From Betaproteobacteria bacterium UBA2293 (lineage in GTDB: Bacteria; Pseudomonadota; Gammaproteobacteria; Burkholderiales; Rhodocyclaceae), in assembly GCA_002345845.1 (NCBI GenBank), contig DDWF01000057.1:2961-25360 (forward strand): DNA of 22,400 bases. The letters are read 5' to 3'. The position numbers were made by a program, and so were the translations under genes. The notes beneath the pieces were generated by a model. It made no database searches and was not told the origin of the DNA. It saw nothing but the letters and a program-made list of their open reading frames with translations. Of the stretch, positions 7,306 through 14,422 are shown piece by piece; the stretch's first letter is position 1, and the number at the start of each line of letters is the position of its first letter.

Positions 7306-7923
7306 CTATTTCTTGTTGACCGGCGAGGCCGGGTCGAACAGGAAGGCCATCAGGTGCTTTATCTGCTGTTCAGTCAGGATTTCGGCATCACCATTACGCG
7401 GCATGTGGCTGCAGGCGTTGAAGGCCTTGGCGTTGTAGATCTTGCCCCAGGTGTACTTGACGACATCATCGCTGGCCCCGCGGTTCTTGCCGTACTCCAG
7501 CAAGCTCGTGCCGATGGTGCCGTACGACACTTCGTGATGGCTCATCTGATGGCAGTTGTAGCAACCGCCACCATTGTTGTCCGGCGTCTTGTCCGTCCAG
7601 GTCAGGCCACGCCCACTGAGGGCGATTTTCTCGCCCTGTTTCCAGTCGCCAAAATATTTGCCGTCGGCCGGGTAGCGGATGGTCTTCATCTGCTCGGCCT
7701 CAATCTTGGCCATCACTTCCTTGGCCGGCTGCTTTTCCTGCGAGCAGGCCTTCTGGAAATCGAGCTGATACATGCGGTGCTTGGGTGCGATACCAGTGGT
7801 CTTGAAGGAACCATCCATCATCGCTTTGAAGTCGGCGTAGGTATCTTCGCCAGCCGCCCAGGCAGTAGGCTGGGCAAGCAGGATGGCGAGGGGAAGCGCG
7901 GCCAGTGTGCTGATTTTTTTCAT
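7306..7923 (-). CDS. soxX: SoxX, monohaem cytochrome subunit of SoxAX
   Basis: This 205-residue protein has a signal peptide (1-23, ending AWA). One c-type haem site, CYNCH, is at 121-125, and the HMPRNG motif supplies the axial methionine M174. SoxX pairs with SoxA in the periplasm; the complex oxidatively joins thiosulfate to SoxY and passes the electrons to a small cytochrome c. Two extra cysteines (C60 and C171) could form a disulfide. The N-terminal region between the signal and the haem domain is about 90 residues long, so this is one of the longer SoxX proteins. The start is 10 bases after the soxA stop, with GGAG in front; the C-terminus ends just before the terminator at 7291. Confidence 0.95.
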   Translation of the reverse strand: MKKISTLAALPLAILLAQPTAWAAGEDTYADFKAMMDGSFKTTGIAPKHRMYQLDFQKACSQEKQPAKEVMAKIEAEQMKTIRYPADGKYFGDWKQGEKIALSGRGLTWTDKTPDNNGGGCYNCHQMSHHEVSYGTIGTSLLEYGKNRGASDDVVKYTWGKIYNAKAFNACSHMPRNGDAEILTEQQIKHLMAFLFDPASPVNKK

Positions 7924-7933
7924 CGTCGTCTCC

Positions 7934-8746
7934 TTAGCGCTTGATACCCGGGGTCACCACCTTGCCGCCATTGGCCTTGCCGGCCAGATAGACGGAAAGG
8001 GCAATGGTGACGTCGGAACCGTAGATCGGCTCAGCCGTTCGTTGCTGGCGATAGCAGTCATTCAGACGATGCTGCATGGTCCAGAACTGACCATTGGAGA
8101 CCCGATAGGCCGGCCAGCTACCCCAGCCGGCGATGGCGCCTTCATGGGTACGCAGGTCAGGCAGTTCCTGCATGCGAATACGCTTGCCGCTGTCGCCGTG
8201 GCAGGTGGCACAGGAGAAATCCATAGGCCCGGTGCGGTAGTAAAAAGCCAGCTTGCCCATTTCGTACATCTTCTTCATCGCCGGGTTGCTCAGGTCGACC
8301 TTGACCTTGTGCCCGTTCGACTCAGTGACGATGTAGGCAACCAGGGCCGCCATCTTTTCCTTTTCGCCTTTCAGCCAGCGAGCATTGACCACTTCCTTCG
8401 GATCGATGCCCTGCAGGGTTTCCATACAGGTCATCAGGCGCGTTTCCAAGTCCTGGACCTTGCCGGTGTCCTTGAAAAAACGCGGCATCTGGGCCGAGGC
8501 ACCCTTGATGACACCCGGACCGAGTCCGAGATCACATTTTTCGAGAGTGGCGTTTTTCGGGCCGCGCGCGGTTTTCCACAAGTCCTCACCTTCGGCGGCG
8601 ACGAGTTCCGACGGATTGCCGTCGGCCAGGGCCTCGCGATATTCGTTGATGCCATCCATCAGCTTGTCGCTGGTCTGGGCGCCCAATGGGGCGCTGAATG
8701 CCAGGACCGCCAGCAGGCAGGCAAGCTTCTTCTGTGGGTTTTCCAT
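7934..8746 (-). CDS. soxA: SoxA, catalytic cytochrome subunit of SoxAX (monohaem type)
   Basis: This 270-residue protein has a signal peptide (1-23, ending LGA). The haem site CATCH is at 179-183, with the catalytic cysteine ligand C231 in the NDCYRQQR motif that carries the cysteine persulfide in characterised SoxA. The N-terminal domain keeps C71 and C107 but has no CxxCH, so this is the single-haem form in which the first haem has been lost and a disulfide probably remains. Together with SoxX it forms the S-S bond between thiosulfate and SoxY. The ATG at 8746 has GGAGGAG ahead and begins the signal peptide; the frame is open further upstream but only through intergenic sequence. The gap to soxZ, 115 bases, is the largest inside the operon. 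Confidence 0.96.
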   Translation of the reverse strand: MENPQKKLACLLAVLAFSAPLGAQTSDKLMDGINEYREALADGNPSELVAAEGEDLWKTARGPKNATLEKCDLGLGPGVIKGASAQMPRFFKDTGKVQDLETRLMTCMETLQGIDPKEVVNARWLKGEKEKMAALVAYIVTESNGHKVKVDLSNPAMKKMYEMGKLAFYYRTGPMDFSCATCHGDSGKRIRMQELPDLRTHEGAIAGWGSWPAYRVSNGQFWTMQHRLNDCYRQQRTAEPIYGSDVTIALSVYLAGKANGGKVVTPGIKR

Positions 8747-8861
8747 GAAACTCCTCCAAGATATTGGTGTAAATCCTTGCCGGCGGATGGTCTGTGCCAT
8801 CTTGCCAGTCGATCGACGGCGAACAAGGCGAACCCTGCCCGACCGTCGGTCAGCTACTAAC

Positions 8862-9176
8862 TCAGCCGATGGCGACTTCGTCGGTACGGCTTTCGCCCTT
8901 GTTGTCCTTCCAGCTGACGGCAACCTTGTCGCCAGCCGCGCCACCCTTGAACTTGAAGGCCAGGTACGGATTCTTCGAGACAGCGGTGCCGAACTCGGAA
9001 GTCAGCACGACCTTGCCGTTATGGGTGACGCTCAGTTCGGTAATGAACCAGGCCGGAATGACGGCACCGTTGGCGTCCTTGCGCTGACCGGTTTCCATTT
9101 CGTGGGCGATCAGGGCCTTGACTTCCGTAACGCCATCCTTGGCGGCGGCGCGAATGCGCATGGGCTTTGTTGCCAT
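8862..9176 (-). CDS. soxZ: SoxZ, sulfur carrier complex subunit
   Basis: This 104-residue protein has the immunoglobulin-like SoxZ fold. The conserved MRIRAAAKDGVTEVKALIAHEMETGQR opening and the IPAWFITELSVTHNGK strand are diagnostic. It has no signal peptide, as is usual: SoxZ is co-exported through the Tat pathway bound to SoxY. The SoxYZ dimer presents the SoxY C-terminal cysteine to each Sox enzyme in turn. AAGGAG precedes the ATG at 9176; the gap to soxY is 36 bases. There are no cysteines. Confidence 0.97.
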   Translation of the reverse strand: MATKPMRIRAAAKDGVTEVKALIAHEMETGQRKDANGAVIPAWFITELSVTHNGKVVLTSEFGTAVSKNPYLAFKFKGGAAGDKVAVSWKDNKGESRTDEVAIG

Positions 9177-9212
9177 AGTTATCTCCTTGAATTTCCGAAT
9201 TTGATCGATTAA

Positions 9213-9680
9213 TCAGCCGCCGCAGCCGCCGAGGGTGACCTTGATTTCCTTGGTCGCCGTGTAGTACTTGTCACCGGCCTTGACCAGCGCGTAGACGTTC
9301 GAGGTCTGACCCATCTTGACGCGCGTCTGGACGTTGGCTTCGGTGCCCTCCGGCAGCGTGAAGCTGGCGGCCAGCGCATTCGGGTTCTTGTCGATGAGGA
9401 TGGCCATCATGGTCGTACCGGGGATGGCGGAGGTGACCCCGACCGGCACCACGGCACCGTTTTCGGCGATGTCCGGACCGGTGATCTGCACATCCTTGCT
9501 GTCGGCGGGCTGGCTGACGCCAAGCGCCTTCAGGGTATCGGCCATGCTCTTGGCATCGAAGGCGGCCTTGTTCCAGTCCGCCAGGGCCATGCCCGGCTTG
9601 ATCAGGCCGGCGGCAGCCAGCATGGAGAGAAGCGCGGCTCCAGAGCCGGTCTTCAGTACACTGCGACGTTGATTGTTCAT
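9213..9680 (-). CDS. soxY: SoxY, covalent sulfur carrier
   Basis: This 155-residue protein has a Tat-type signal (QRRSVLKTGSGAALLSML, ending near ALA at 32-34). It ends in the swinging arm GGCGG, whose cysteine C153 covalently holds the thiosulfate and sulfane intermediates. The strand VVPVGVTSAIPGTTMMAI and the ANVQTRVKMGQTSNVYALV region are typical. The Tat signal exports both SoxY and SoxZ. The ATG at 9680 has GAGGAG ahead; 22 bases separate it from the soxD stop. Upstream in-frame sequence is the soxD coding region read in another frame and is not part of the protein. Confidence 0.97.
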   Translation of the reverse strand: MNNQRRSVLKTGSGAALLSMLAAAGLIKPGMALADWNKAAFDAKSMADTLKALGVSQPADSKDVQITGPDIAENGAVVPVGVTSAIPGTTMMAILIDKNPNALAASFTLPEGTEANVQTRVKMGQTSNVYALVKAGDKYYTATKEIKVTLGGCGG

Positions 9681-9702
9681 AGTTGCTCCTCGTTGAGTTG
9701 GC

Positions 9703-10749
9703 TTACTTCGCGCCAGAAAAAATCCATTTGACCAGCTTCTTGATGTCCTCGTCCGGCAGGTGGCCGTTCGGCGGCATCGGAATCGAACCCCAGGCGCCCT
9801 GCCCACCCGCCTTGACTTTGGCGACCAGACGGGACTCGGCATCGGCCTGATCCTTGTAACGGGCGACGACCTCGTTGTAGCCGGGGCCGACGATCTTGTT
9901 GTTGACCCCATGACAGGCCATGCAGCCGTTCTTGGTGGCCAGTTCCAGCTCCGGGCTGACGGCCGGCGCTGCTGCTGCCGCCGAACCGTCCAGCGTCCGC
10001 GTGCCGCGCACCGGGCCGAAACTGCGGTTCTGGTCGGCCAGTTCGCCGTGTGCCGTACGGGCATAGTCGGGCAGCGTCGAACCGATCTGGACTTCCGTCT
10101 TGCAGTTCTTCATGCAGGCGACGTTCTTGACGTCCGGCTTGCCGCCGTTGCCGATGCCACCCTTCTTCGCCGGCGCCCCCGGCCACATGCCGTGGTCGGT
10201 GGTCATGCCGTAGCGATTCGGCATCTTCTTCTGCACCTCGGCGATGTTCTGGTCGGAGAGGGTGAAGTCTTCCGGCACGATTTCGGCGAGATTGAGGAAG
10301 TAGGCGAGGATGGCGTAGACGTCATCCGGCTTCAGAGATTTCGGCGCCGTCCAGGGCATGGCGCGGTAGATGTAGTCCCACACCGTCGAGATTGTCGCCA
10401 CCTTGGTGAAGGTGGTGCGCTGCGGAATGTCGCCGCTGACGAAACCACCGACCCGACCGTTCTTGATGTCGTCCTTGGTGGTCCCGCCGACCAGCGGCGT
10501 GAACACTTCGTTCGACTCGCCGAAGGAGCCGTGGCACGAGGCGCACTTTTCCTCGAACAGGTCGTTGCCCTTCTGGACGTTACCCGATCCCTTGGGCAGG
10601 CCCTTGAAGTCGGCACGCACGTCAATGTCCCAGGCCTTGACTTCGGCCGGCGTCGCCTGGCGACCAATACCGTAAGTGTCGAAGGCAGCGGCGGCGAAAG
10701 AAGCGCCGCACAAGGCGACCAGCAGAATCGACTTAGAGAACCTGGACAT
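9703..10749 (-). CDS. soxD: SoxD, dihaem cytochrome subunit of sulfane dehydrogenase
   Basis: This 348-residue protein has a signal peptide (1-22). The first cytochrome c domain has CASCH at 69-73, and the second has CMACH at 276-280 followed by the PMPPNG axial-methionine segment. A CMKNC pair (no histidine after it) sits between them. With SoxC it forms the Sox sulfane dehydrogenase, which removes six electrons from SoxY-bound sulfur; SoxD passes them to the soluble cytochrome pool. The ATG at 10749 lies inside the end of soxC (17-base overlap), with GGGGAG ahead, so the two are translationally coupled. A signal-less start further upstream in soxC is less likely. Confidence 0.96.
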   Translation of the reverse strand: MSRFSKSILLVALCGASFAAAAFDTYGIGRQATPAEVKAWDIDVRADFKGLPKGSGNVQKGNDLFEEKCASCHGSFGESNEVFTPLVGGTTKDDIKNGRVGGFVSGDIPQRTTFTKVATISTVWDYIYRAMPWTAPKSLKPDDVYAILAYFLNLAEIVPEDFTLSDQNIAEVQKKMPNRYGMTTDHGMWPGAPAKKGGIGNGGKPDVKNVACMKNCKTEVQIGSTLPDYARTAHGELADQNRSFGPVRGTRTLDGSAAAAAPAVSPELELATKNGCMACHGVNNKIVGPGYNEVVARYKDQADAESRLVAKVKAGGQGAWGSIPMPPNGHLPDEDIKKLVKWIFSGAK

Positions 10750-12079
10750 TCGTAATCTCCCCGCTTTCAACCACTTTCCAGGACTGGATGGCATTGTTGT
10801 GATAGATCGACTTGGTGCCGCGCACCTTGCGTAACTGGCCGTAGGTCGGCTGCACGTAACCGGTTTCGTCGATGGCCCGCGACTGCAGGATGGCCGGCTT
10901 GCCGTCCCACTTCCAGCCGATGTTGAAACGGGTCAGCGCCTTGTTCTGCACCGGCCCTTCGATACGGGCGGTCTGCCAGTTGATGCCGCCATCGAAGGAG
11001 ACATCGACCTGCTTGATCTTGCCGCGCCCCGACCAGGCGACGCCGGAGACGTTGTAGAAACCCTTGTTAAGCAGGGTCTGGCCACCGGACGGCGTGGTGA
11101 TCACCGACTTGGCTTCCTGGATCGAGGTGTACTGGCGATGCGTACCGTCCGGCATCAGGTCGATGTAGTGCACCGCCTCGTCCTTGGTGGCATAGGGCTG
11201 GTCGCCGACTTCGATGCGGCGCAGCCACTTGACCCAGGAGACGCCCTGCACGCCCGGCACCACCAGGCGCAGCGGATAGCCGTTTTCCGGCCGCAGCATT
11301 TCGCCATTCATGCCGTAGGCGACGATGACTTCGCCGTTTTCGACCATTTCCATCGGGATGGTGCGCGTCATTGACGAGCCGTCAGCACCTTCGGCCAGCA
11401 CGTAGCGGGCCTTCTTGTAATCGACGCCGCAGTCCTCAAGCAGGGTCTTCAGCGGCACACCGGTGAATTCCGAGCAGGACAGCATGCCGTGCGTGTACTG
11501 CACGGTGGGCACGGCGACATTGCCCCATTCGAGGCCGGTGTTGGCGCCGCACTCGATGAAGTGGATGCGCGACACCGGCGGCAGGCGCATCAGGTCGTCC
11601 ATCGTGTACACCTTCGGCTTCTTCAGGAAGGCTGGGTCGGAGCCGTTGATCATCAGGCGATGACGGGCCGGATCGACCTCGTGCCAACCCTGGTGATGGC
11701 GCTCGAAATGCAGGCCGGACGGCGTGATGATGCCAAACAGGCCTTGCAGCGGGCAGAACGATACCGAAGCGCCGCCGACGCGCGCCAGGCCCGGCGATTC
11801 GCGGCGCAGCAACTGGCTTTCGTACTTCGACGGCATGCCGTAGGGGCGCGCCGCCACCGGCTGGCCGAGCGTCGTCGACCATTCCGGCAGTTCGAGGATG
11901 GCCGGATCGCCTTCGGCCGCCCGCGCTGCCATCGGCGCGGCGAGCGCTGCGCCGGCAACCATCAGGCTGCGCCGCAGGAAACTGCGGCGGCCCGCCGCGA
12001 CTTCGCGAATCTGCTCTTCCGACAGGAAGTTTTCCGGTGCGGGCCGCAAACGCCCCGGCTGCTTGTCCAAGTCACTCAT
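10733..12079 (-). CDS. soxC: SoxC, molybdenum sulfane dehydrogenase subunit
   Basis: This 448-residue protein of the sulfite-oxidase family has a twin-arginine signal (GRRSFLRRSLMVAGAALAA, about 30-48, ending ARA). The molybdenum-cofactor domain places its cysteine ligand at C177 in FIECGANTG, and a C-terminal dimerisation domain of the Mo-co type (about 320-440) carries GVAWSGRGKIKQVDVSFDGG. With SoxD it oxidises the sulfane sulfur on SoxY, so the pathway can run to sulfate without storing sulfur. The start at 12079 lies 26 bases after the arsR stop with GGGGGAT ahead. That makes soxC the second gene of the arsR-soxCDYZAX unit. Confidence 0.96.
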   Translation of the reverse strand: MSDLDKQPGRLRPAPENFLSEEQIREVAAGRRSFLRRSLMVAGAALAAPMAARAAEGDPAILELPEWSTTLGQPVAARPYGMPSKYESQLLRRESPGLARVGGASVSFCPLQGLFGIITPSGLHFERHHQGWHEVDPARHRLMINGSDPAFLKKPKVYTMDDLMRLPPVSRIHFIECGANTGLEWGNVAVPTVQYTHGMLSCSEFTGVPLKTLLEDCGVDYKKARYVLAEGADGSSMTRTIPMEMVENGEVIVAYGMNGEMLRPENGYPLRLVVPGVQGVSWVKWLRRIEVGDQPYATKDEAVHYIDLMPDGTHRQYTSIQEAKSVITTPSGGQTLLNKGFYNVSGVAWSGRGKIKQVDVSFDGGINWQTARIEGPVQNKALTRFNIGWKWDGKPAILQSRAIDETGYVQPTYGQLRKVRGTKSIYHNNAIQSWKVVESGEITNVQVL

Positions 12080-12105
12080 AAACTACTATCCCCCGCTTGC
12101 AGGCT

Positions 12106-12441
12106 TCAGTTGGTGTCTTCCGGTGTCGGCAAGCCGAATTGCTCGCCGATATCCCGACTGGCCACGGTGATGCTGACCGTCCGGCAGATATCGACGAAAT
12201 TCGGATCAACGACGCGATACAGGACCGAATTCCCGTCCCGCCGCCGGTCAACCACCCCGGCGCGATACAGGATGTTCAAATGCCGTGAAACATTGGCCTG
12301 AGTCAGGCCTATCTGTTCTACCACCTCATGGACGGGCCGCTCCTCGCCGCACAGGCAGGAAAGTATGCGCAGCCGCGTCGGATCCGATAAAAGACCAAAG
12401 TAGTGCGCCACTTGCTCGAATACCCGTGCTGTCTCGTCCAT
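12106..12441 (-). CDS. ArsR/SmtB-family transcriptional repressor at the head of the sox operon
   Basis: This 111-residue winged-helix protein has the LLSDPTRLRILSCL opening helix pair, the recognition helix QIGLTQANVSRHLNILYRAG and the wing DRRRDGNSVLYRVVD. Its three cysteines are C29, C31 (SCLCGEER) and C86 (DICRTV). Sulfur-responsive ArsR proteins (SqrR, BigR, SoxR, sHdrR) use two cysteines about 66 residues apart; here the spacings are 57 and 55. C29/C31 sit near the position of the ELCVC-like metal site of classic ArsR. It is the first gene of the sox operon and faces fccAB, so I infer a sulfur-responsive or metalloid-responsive autorepressor controlling both. The ligand is not known. 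Its Shine-Dalgarno sequence is weak (AAAG). Confidence 0.9.
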   Translation of the reverse strand: MDETARVFEQVAHYFGLLSDPTRLRILSCLCGEERPVHEVVEQIGLTQANVSRHLNILYRAGVVDRRRDGNSVLYRVVDPNFVDICRTVSITVASRDIGEQFGLPTPEDTN

Positions 12442-12451
12442 GTCTTTATTT

Positions 12452-12465
12452 TTGATTTGAATCAG
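12452..12465. promoter_or_regulatory. FNR/ANR-like box or ArsR operator in front of arsR
   Basis: TTGATTTGAATCAG matches the FNR/ANR consensus TTGAT-N4-ATCAA at nine of ten positions. The inner TGATT-TG-AATCA is a perfect palindrome. It starts 11 bases upstream of the arsR ATG, around or just after the predicted transcription start, which would be a repressing position. An ArsR operator is the alternative reading. Confidence 0.4.
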
Positions 12466-12470
12466 AAAAC

Positions 12471-12499
12471 AATGTATAACTGCATGCGTATATAGTCAA
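12471..12499 (-). promoter_or_regulatory. Probable promoter of arsR-sox with a 20-bp palindrome in its spacer
   Basis: On the minus strand TTGACT (12499-12494) is followed after 17 bases by TACATT (12476-12471), or after 15 by TATACA. The spacer holds the imperfect palindrome TATAACTGCATGCGTATATA (12475-12494), with TATA arms and a GCATGC core. AT-rich interrupted palindromes overlapping the promoter are usual for ArsR-family operators. Confidence 0.5.
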
Positions 12500-12510
12500 C
12501 AACTAATATT

Positions 12511-12540
12511 GTTGCGGCGCAACATGCAATTTGCCGCAAA
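12511..12540. repeat. Nested inverted repeats in the arsR-fccA intergenic region
   Basis: GTTGCGGCGCAAC (12511-12523) has perfect 5-base arms around GGC, and TTTGCCGCAAA (12530-12540) has perfect 5-base arms around C. The TTGCGGC of the first also pairs with the GCCGCAA of the second (12512-12518 with 12533-12539). They lie 90 to 119 bases upstream of the fccA start and could bind a regulator of fccAB. Confidence 0.5.
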
Positions 12541-12629
12541 GGGCTATACCCTTGGCGGCGCGCCTGATAGCAACGAACAAGATTGGCTATATGACGTCAC
12601 GACATCAATTTGAGGAAGGAGATATCCCG

Positions 12630-12935
12630 ATGAAGCTGCTCGCCCCTCTCGCGGCCCTATGCTTGCTGGCCACCGCCAGCGTCACGCACGCTGCCGACCC
12701 GAACCTCGGCCGCAACCTGGCCGCCACCTGCGCCAACTGCCACGGCACCAACGGCCACGCCATCAAGGGTTCCGGTATGGACGCCCTGGCCGGCATGGAA
12801 AAGGCCAAGATCCTGCAGAAACTGGCCGACTTCAAGAGCGGCGACAAGCCCGCCTCGATCATGCATCAGATCTCCAAGGGCTATACCGACGTCCAGCTCG
12901 ACCTGATCGCCACCTATTTCGCCGCGCAAAAATAA
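12630..12935 (+). CDS. fccA: FccA-type monohaem cytochrome c, subunit of flavocytochrome c
   Basis: This 101-residue protein has a signal peptide (1-21, ending THA) and one class I haem site, CANCH at 34-38. M78 (SIMHQISKGY) is the likely axial ligand. The LADFKSGDKPASIMHQISKGYTDVQLDLIATYFA tail is the usual end of small cytochromes that pair with the FccB flavoprotein. It receives electrons from sulfide oxidation at FccB and passes them to the respiratory chain. The ATG at 12630 is preceded by AGGAAGGAGATAT, a strong ribosome-binding site; the frame extends upstream but without a signal peptide at its start. It is 13 bases ahead of fccB. Characterised FccA is often dihaem; this is the single-haem form. 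Confidence 0.9.
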   Translation: MKLLAPLAALCLLATASVTHAADPNLGRNLAATCANCHGTNGHAIKGSGMDALAGMEKAKILQKLADFKSGDKPASIMHQISKGYTDVQLDLIATYFAAQK

Positions 12936-12948
12936 GGGAGACAACAAA

Positions 12949-14226
12949 ATGATGCTGATGAAAAGACGCGATTTCCTGAAAGTCGGTGCGGCAGCCGGTG
13001 CCATGGCTTCCCTCTACGGCTGTGCCGGTGGCGGCAGTGCCCGCGGCCACGTGGTCGTGGTCGGCGGCGGTTACGGCGGCGCCACGGTGGCCAAGTACCT
13101 GCGCATGTGGAGCGAAGGCGGCATCCAGGTGACGCTGATTGAGCGCAATCCGACCTTCATTTCCTGCCCGATCTCCAACCTGGTCATTGGCGGCAGCAAG
13201 ACCATGGAAGACATCACGGTCAGCTATGACAACCTGAAGAGCAAGTGGGGCGTCCGCGTGATCCAGGACGACGTCGTCGGCGTCGACTCGGCCAAGCGCA
13301 TGGTCAAGCTGGCCAAGGGCGGCGACCTGAGCTACGACCGCCTGGTGCTGTCGCCGGGTGTCGACTTCATGTTCGACCAGATTCCCGGCCTCAACAACGC
13401 CGCCGCCCAGAGCAAGATCCTGCACGCCTGGAAGGCCGGCCCGCAAACCGTTGCCCTGCGCCAGCAGCTGGAAGCCATGAAGGACGGCGGCACCTACGCC
13501 ATCGCCATCCCCAAGGCCCCCTACCGCTGCCCGCCCGGACCCTACGAGCGCGCCTGTCTGGTGGCCAACTACTTCAAGAAGGCCAAGCCGAAATCGAAGG
13601 TCATCATCCTCGACGCCAATGAGGACGTGCAATCGAAGAAGGGTCTGTTCATGAAGGCCTGGGCCGACCTCTACAAGGGCATGATCGAATACCGCCCGAA
13701 CAGCGAAGTGAAGGATGTCGACGTCGCCACCAACACCGCGGTCATGGAATTCGACAAGTTCACCGCCGACGTGCTCAACGTCGTGCCGCCGCATCGTGCT
13801 GGCGACATCGCCGCCAAGTCCGGTATCAAGCTGGTCAACAACCGCTGGGTGGACATCAACTGGCTGTCGATGGAATCGACCAGCACGCCGGGCATCCATG
13901 TCCTCGGCGACGCCATCTTCCCGGCGCCGACCATGCCCAAGTCCGGGCACATGGCCAACCAGCACGGCAAGCTGGCGGCGGCGGCGATCATCAACATGCT
14001 CTCCGGCCAGGAGCCGAATCCGGAGCCGGTGGTGATGAATACCTGCTACAGCTTCGTCGATGAGAAGAACGTCATCCACGTCGCCTCGGTGCACCAGTAC
14101 GATGCCGCGACCAAGGTCGTGCAGCCGGTCAAGGGCGCCGGCGGCATCTCCGCCGCGCGCAATGAACTGGAAGGCAAGGCAGCGATGGGCTGGGCGAAGA
14201 ACATCTGGGCCGACATGCTGGCCTGA
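12949..14226 (+). CDS. fccB: FccB, flavoprotein subunit of sulfide dehydrogenase (flavocytochrome c)
   Basis: This 425-residue flavoprotein has a Tat signal (KRRDFLKVGAAAGA, from residue 5) and an FAD fold (VVVVGGGYGGATVAKYL, 35-51). C73 in FISCPISN corresponds to the cysteine that binds FAD covalently in Allochromatium FccB. C194 and C366 match the spacing of its active-site disulfide (121 and 293 residues beyond C73, against 119 and 295 from memory). The C-terminal 70 residues (TCYSFVDEKNVIHVASVHQYD) are the FCSD flavin-binding domain. It oxidises sulfide in the periplasm and passes electrons to FccA. GGGAG precedes the ATG at 12949. LYGC at 22-25 resembles a lipobox, so a lipid-anchored form is conceivable. 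A terminator follows closely. Confidence 0.95.
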   Translation: MMLMKRRDFLKVGAAAGAMASLYGCAGGGSARGHVVVVGGGYGGATVAKYLRMWSEGGIQVTLIERNPTFISCPISNLVIGGSKTMEDITVSYDNLKSKWGVRVIQDDVVGVDSAKRMVKLAKGGDLSYDRLVLSPGVDFMFDQIPGLNNAAAQSKILHAWKAGPQTVALRQQLEAMKDGGTYAIAIPKAPYRCPPGPYERACLVANYFKKAKPKSKVIILDANEDVQSKKGLFMKAWADLYKGMIEYRPNSEVKDVDVATNTAVMEFDKFTADVLNVVPPHRAGDIAAKSGIKLVNNRWVDINWLSMESTSTPGIHVLGDAIFPAPTMPKSGHMANQHGKLAAAAIINMLSGQEPNPEPVVMNTCYSFVDEKNVIHVASVHQYDAATKVVQPVKGAGGISAARNELEGKAAMGWAKNIWADMLA

Positions 14227-14242
14227 GCGTTCGCCACTCCCC

Positions 14243-14273
14243 AAAGAAAGGCCGCATTGCGGCCTTTCTTTTT
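14243..14273 (+). terminator. Intrinsic terminator after fccB
   Basis: AAAGAAAGGCCGC pairs perfectly with GCGGCCTTTCTTT around ATT and ends in five T. It begins 16 bases after the fccB stop and closes the fccAB transcript, leaving msrBA to its own promoter. Confidence 0.92.
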
Positions 14274-14422
14274 GCCACCATCGCTCGCTGACAGCTGGCG
14301 CGTGCAGAAATTTGCAACTCTTCTCCTGCCGGCAGACTCAATGGAAGCAGAATTGTTTGCCGTGTAAGAAAGCAGCCTGCTCGTCCGACAAAGACAGCAA
14401 GAACTGCACAGAGGAGACTGCC

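Noticed and set aside
8839..8851. CCGACCGTCGG / GACCGTCGGTC palindrome in the 115-base soxZ-soxA gap
   Set aside because: The arms are only five bases with a one-base centre, there is no T tract and no promoter hexamers. It may be chance in GC-rich DNA.
12544..12549. TATACC as a -10 element for fccA
   Set aside because: No -35 hexamer lies at 16-18 bases upstream. TATATG near 12588 is no better, so the fccA promoter stays unassigned.
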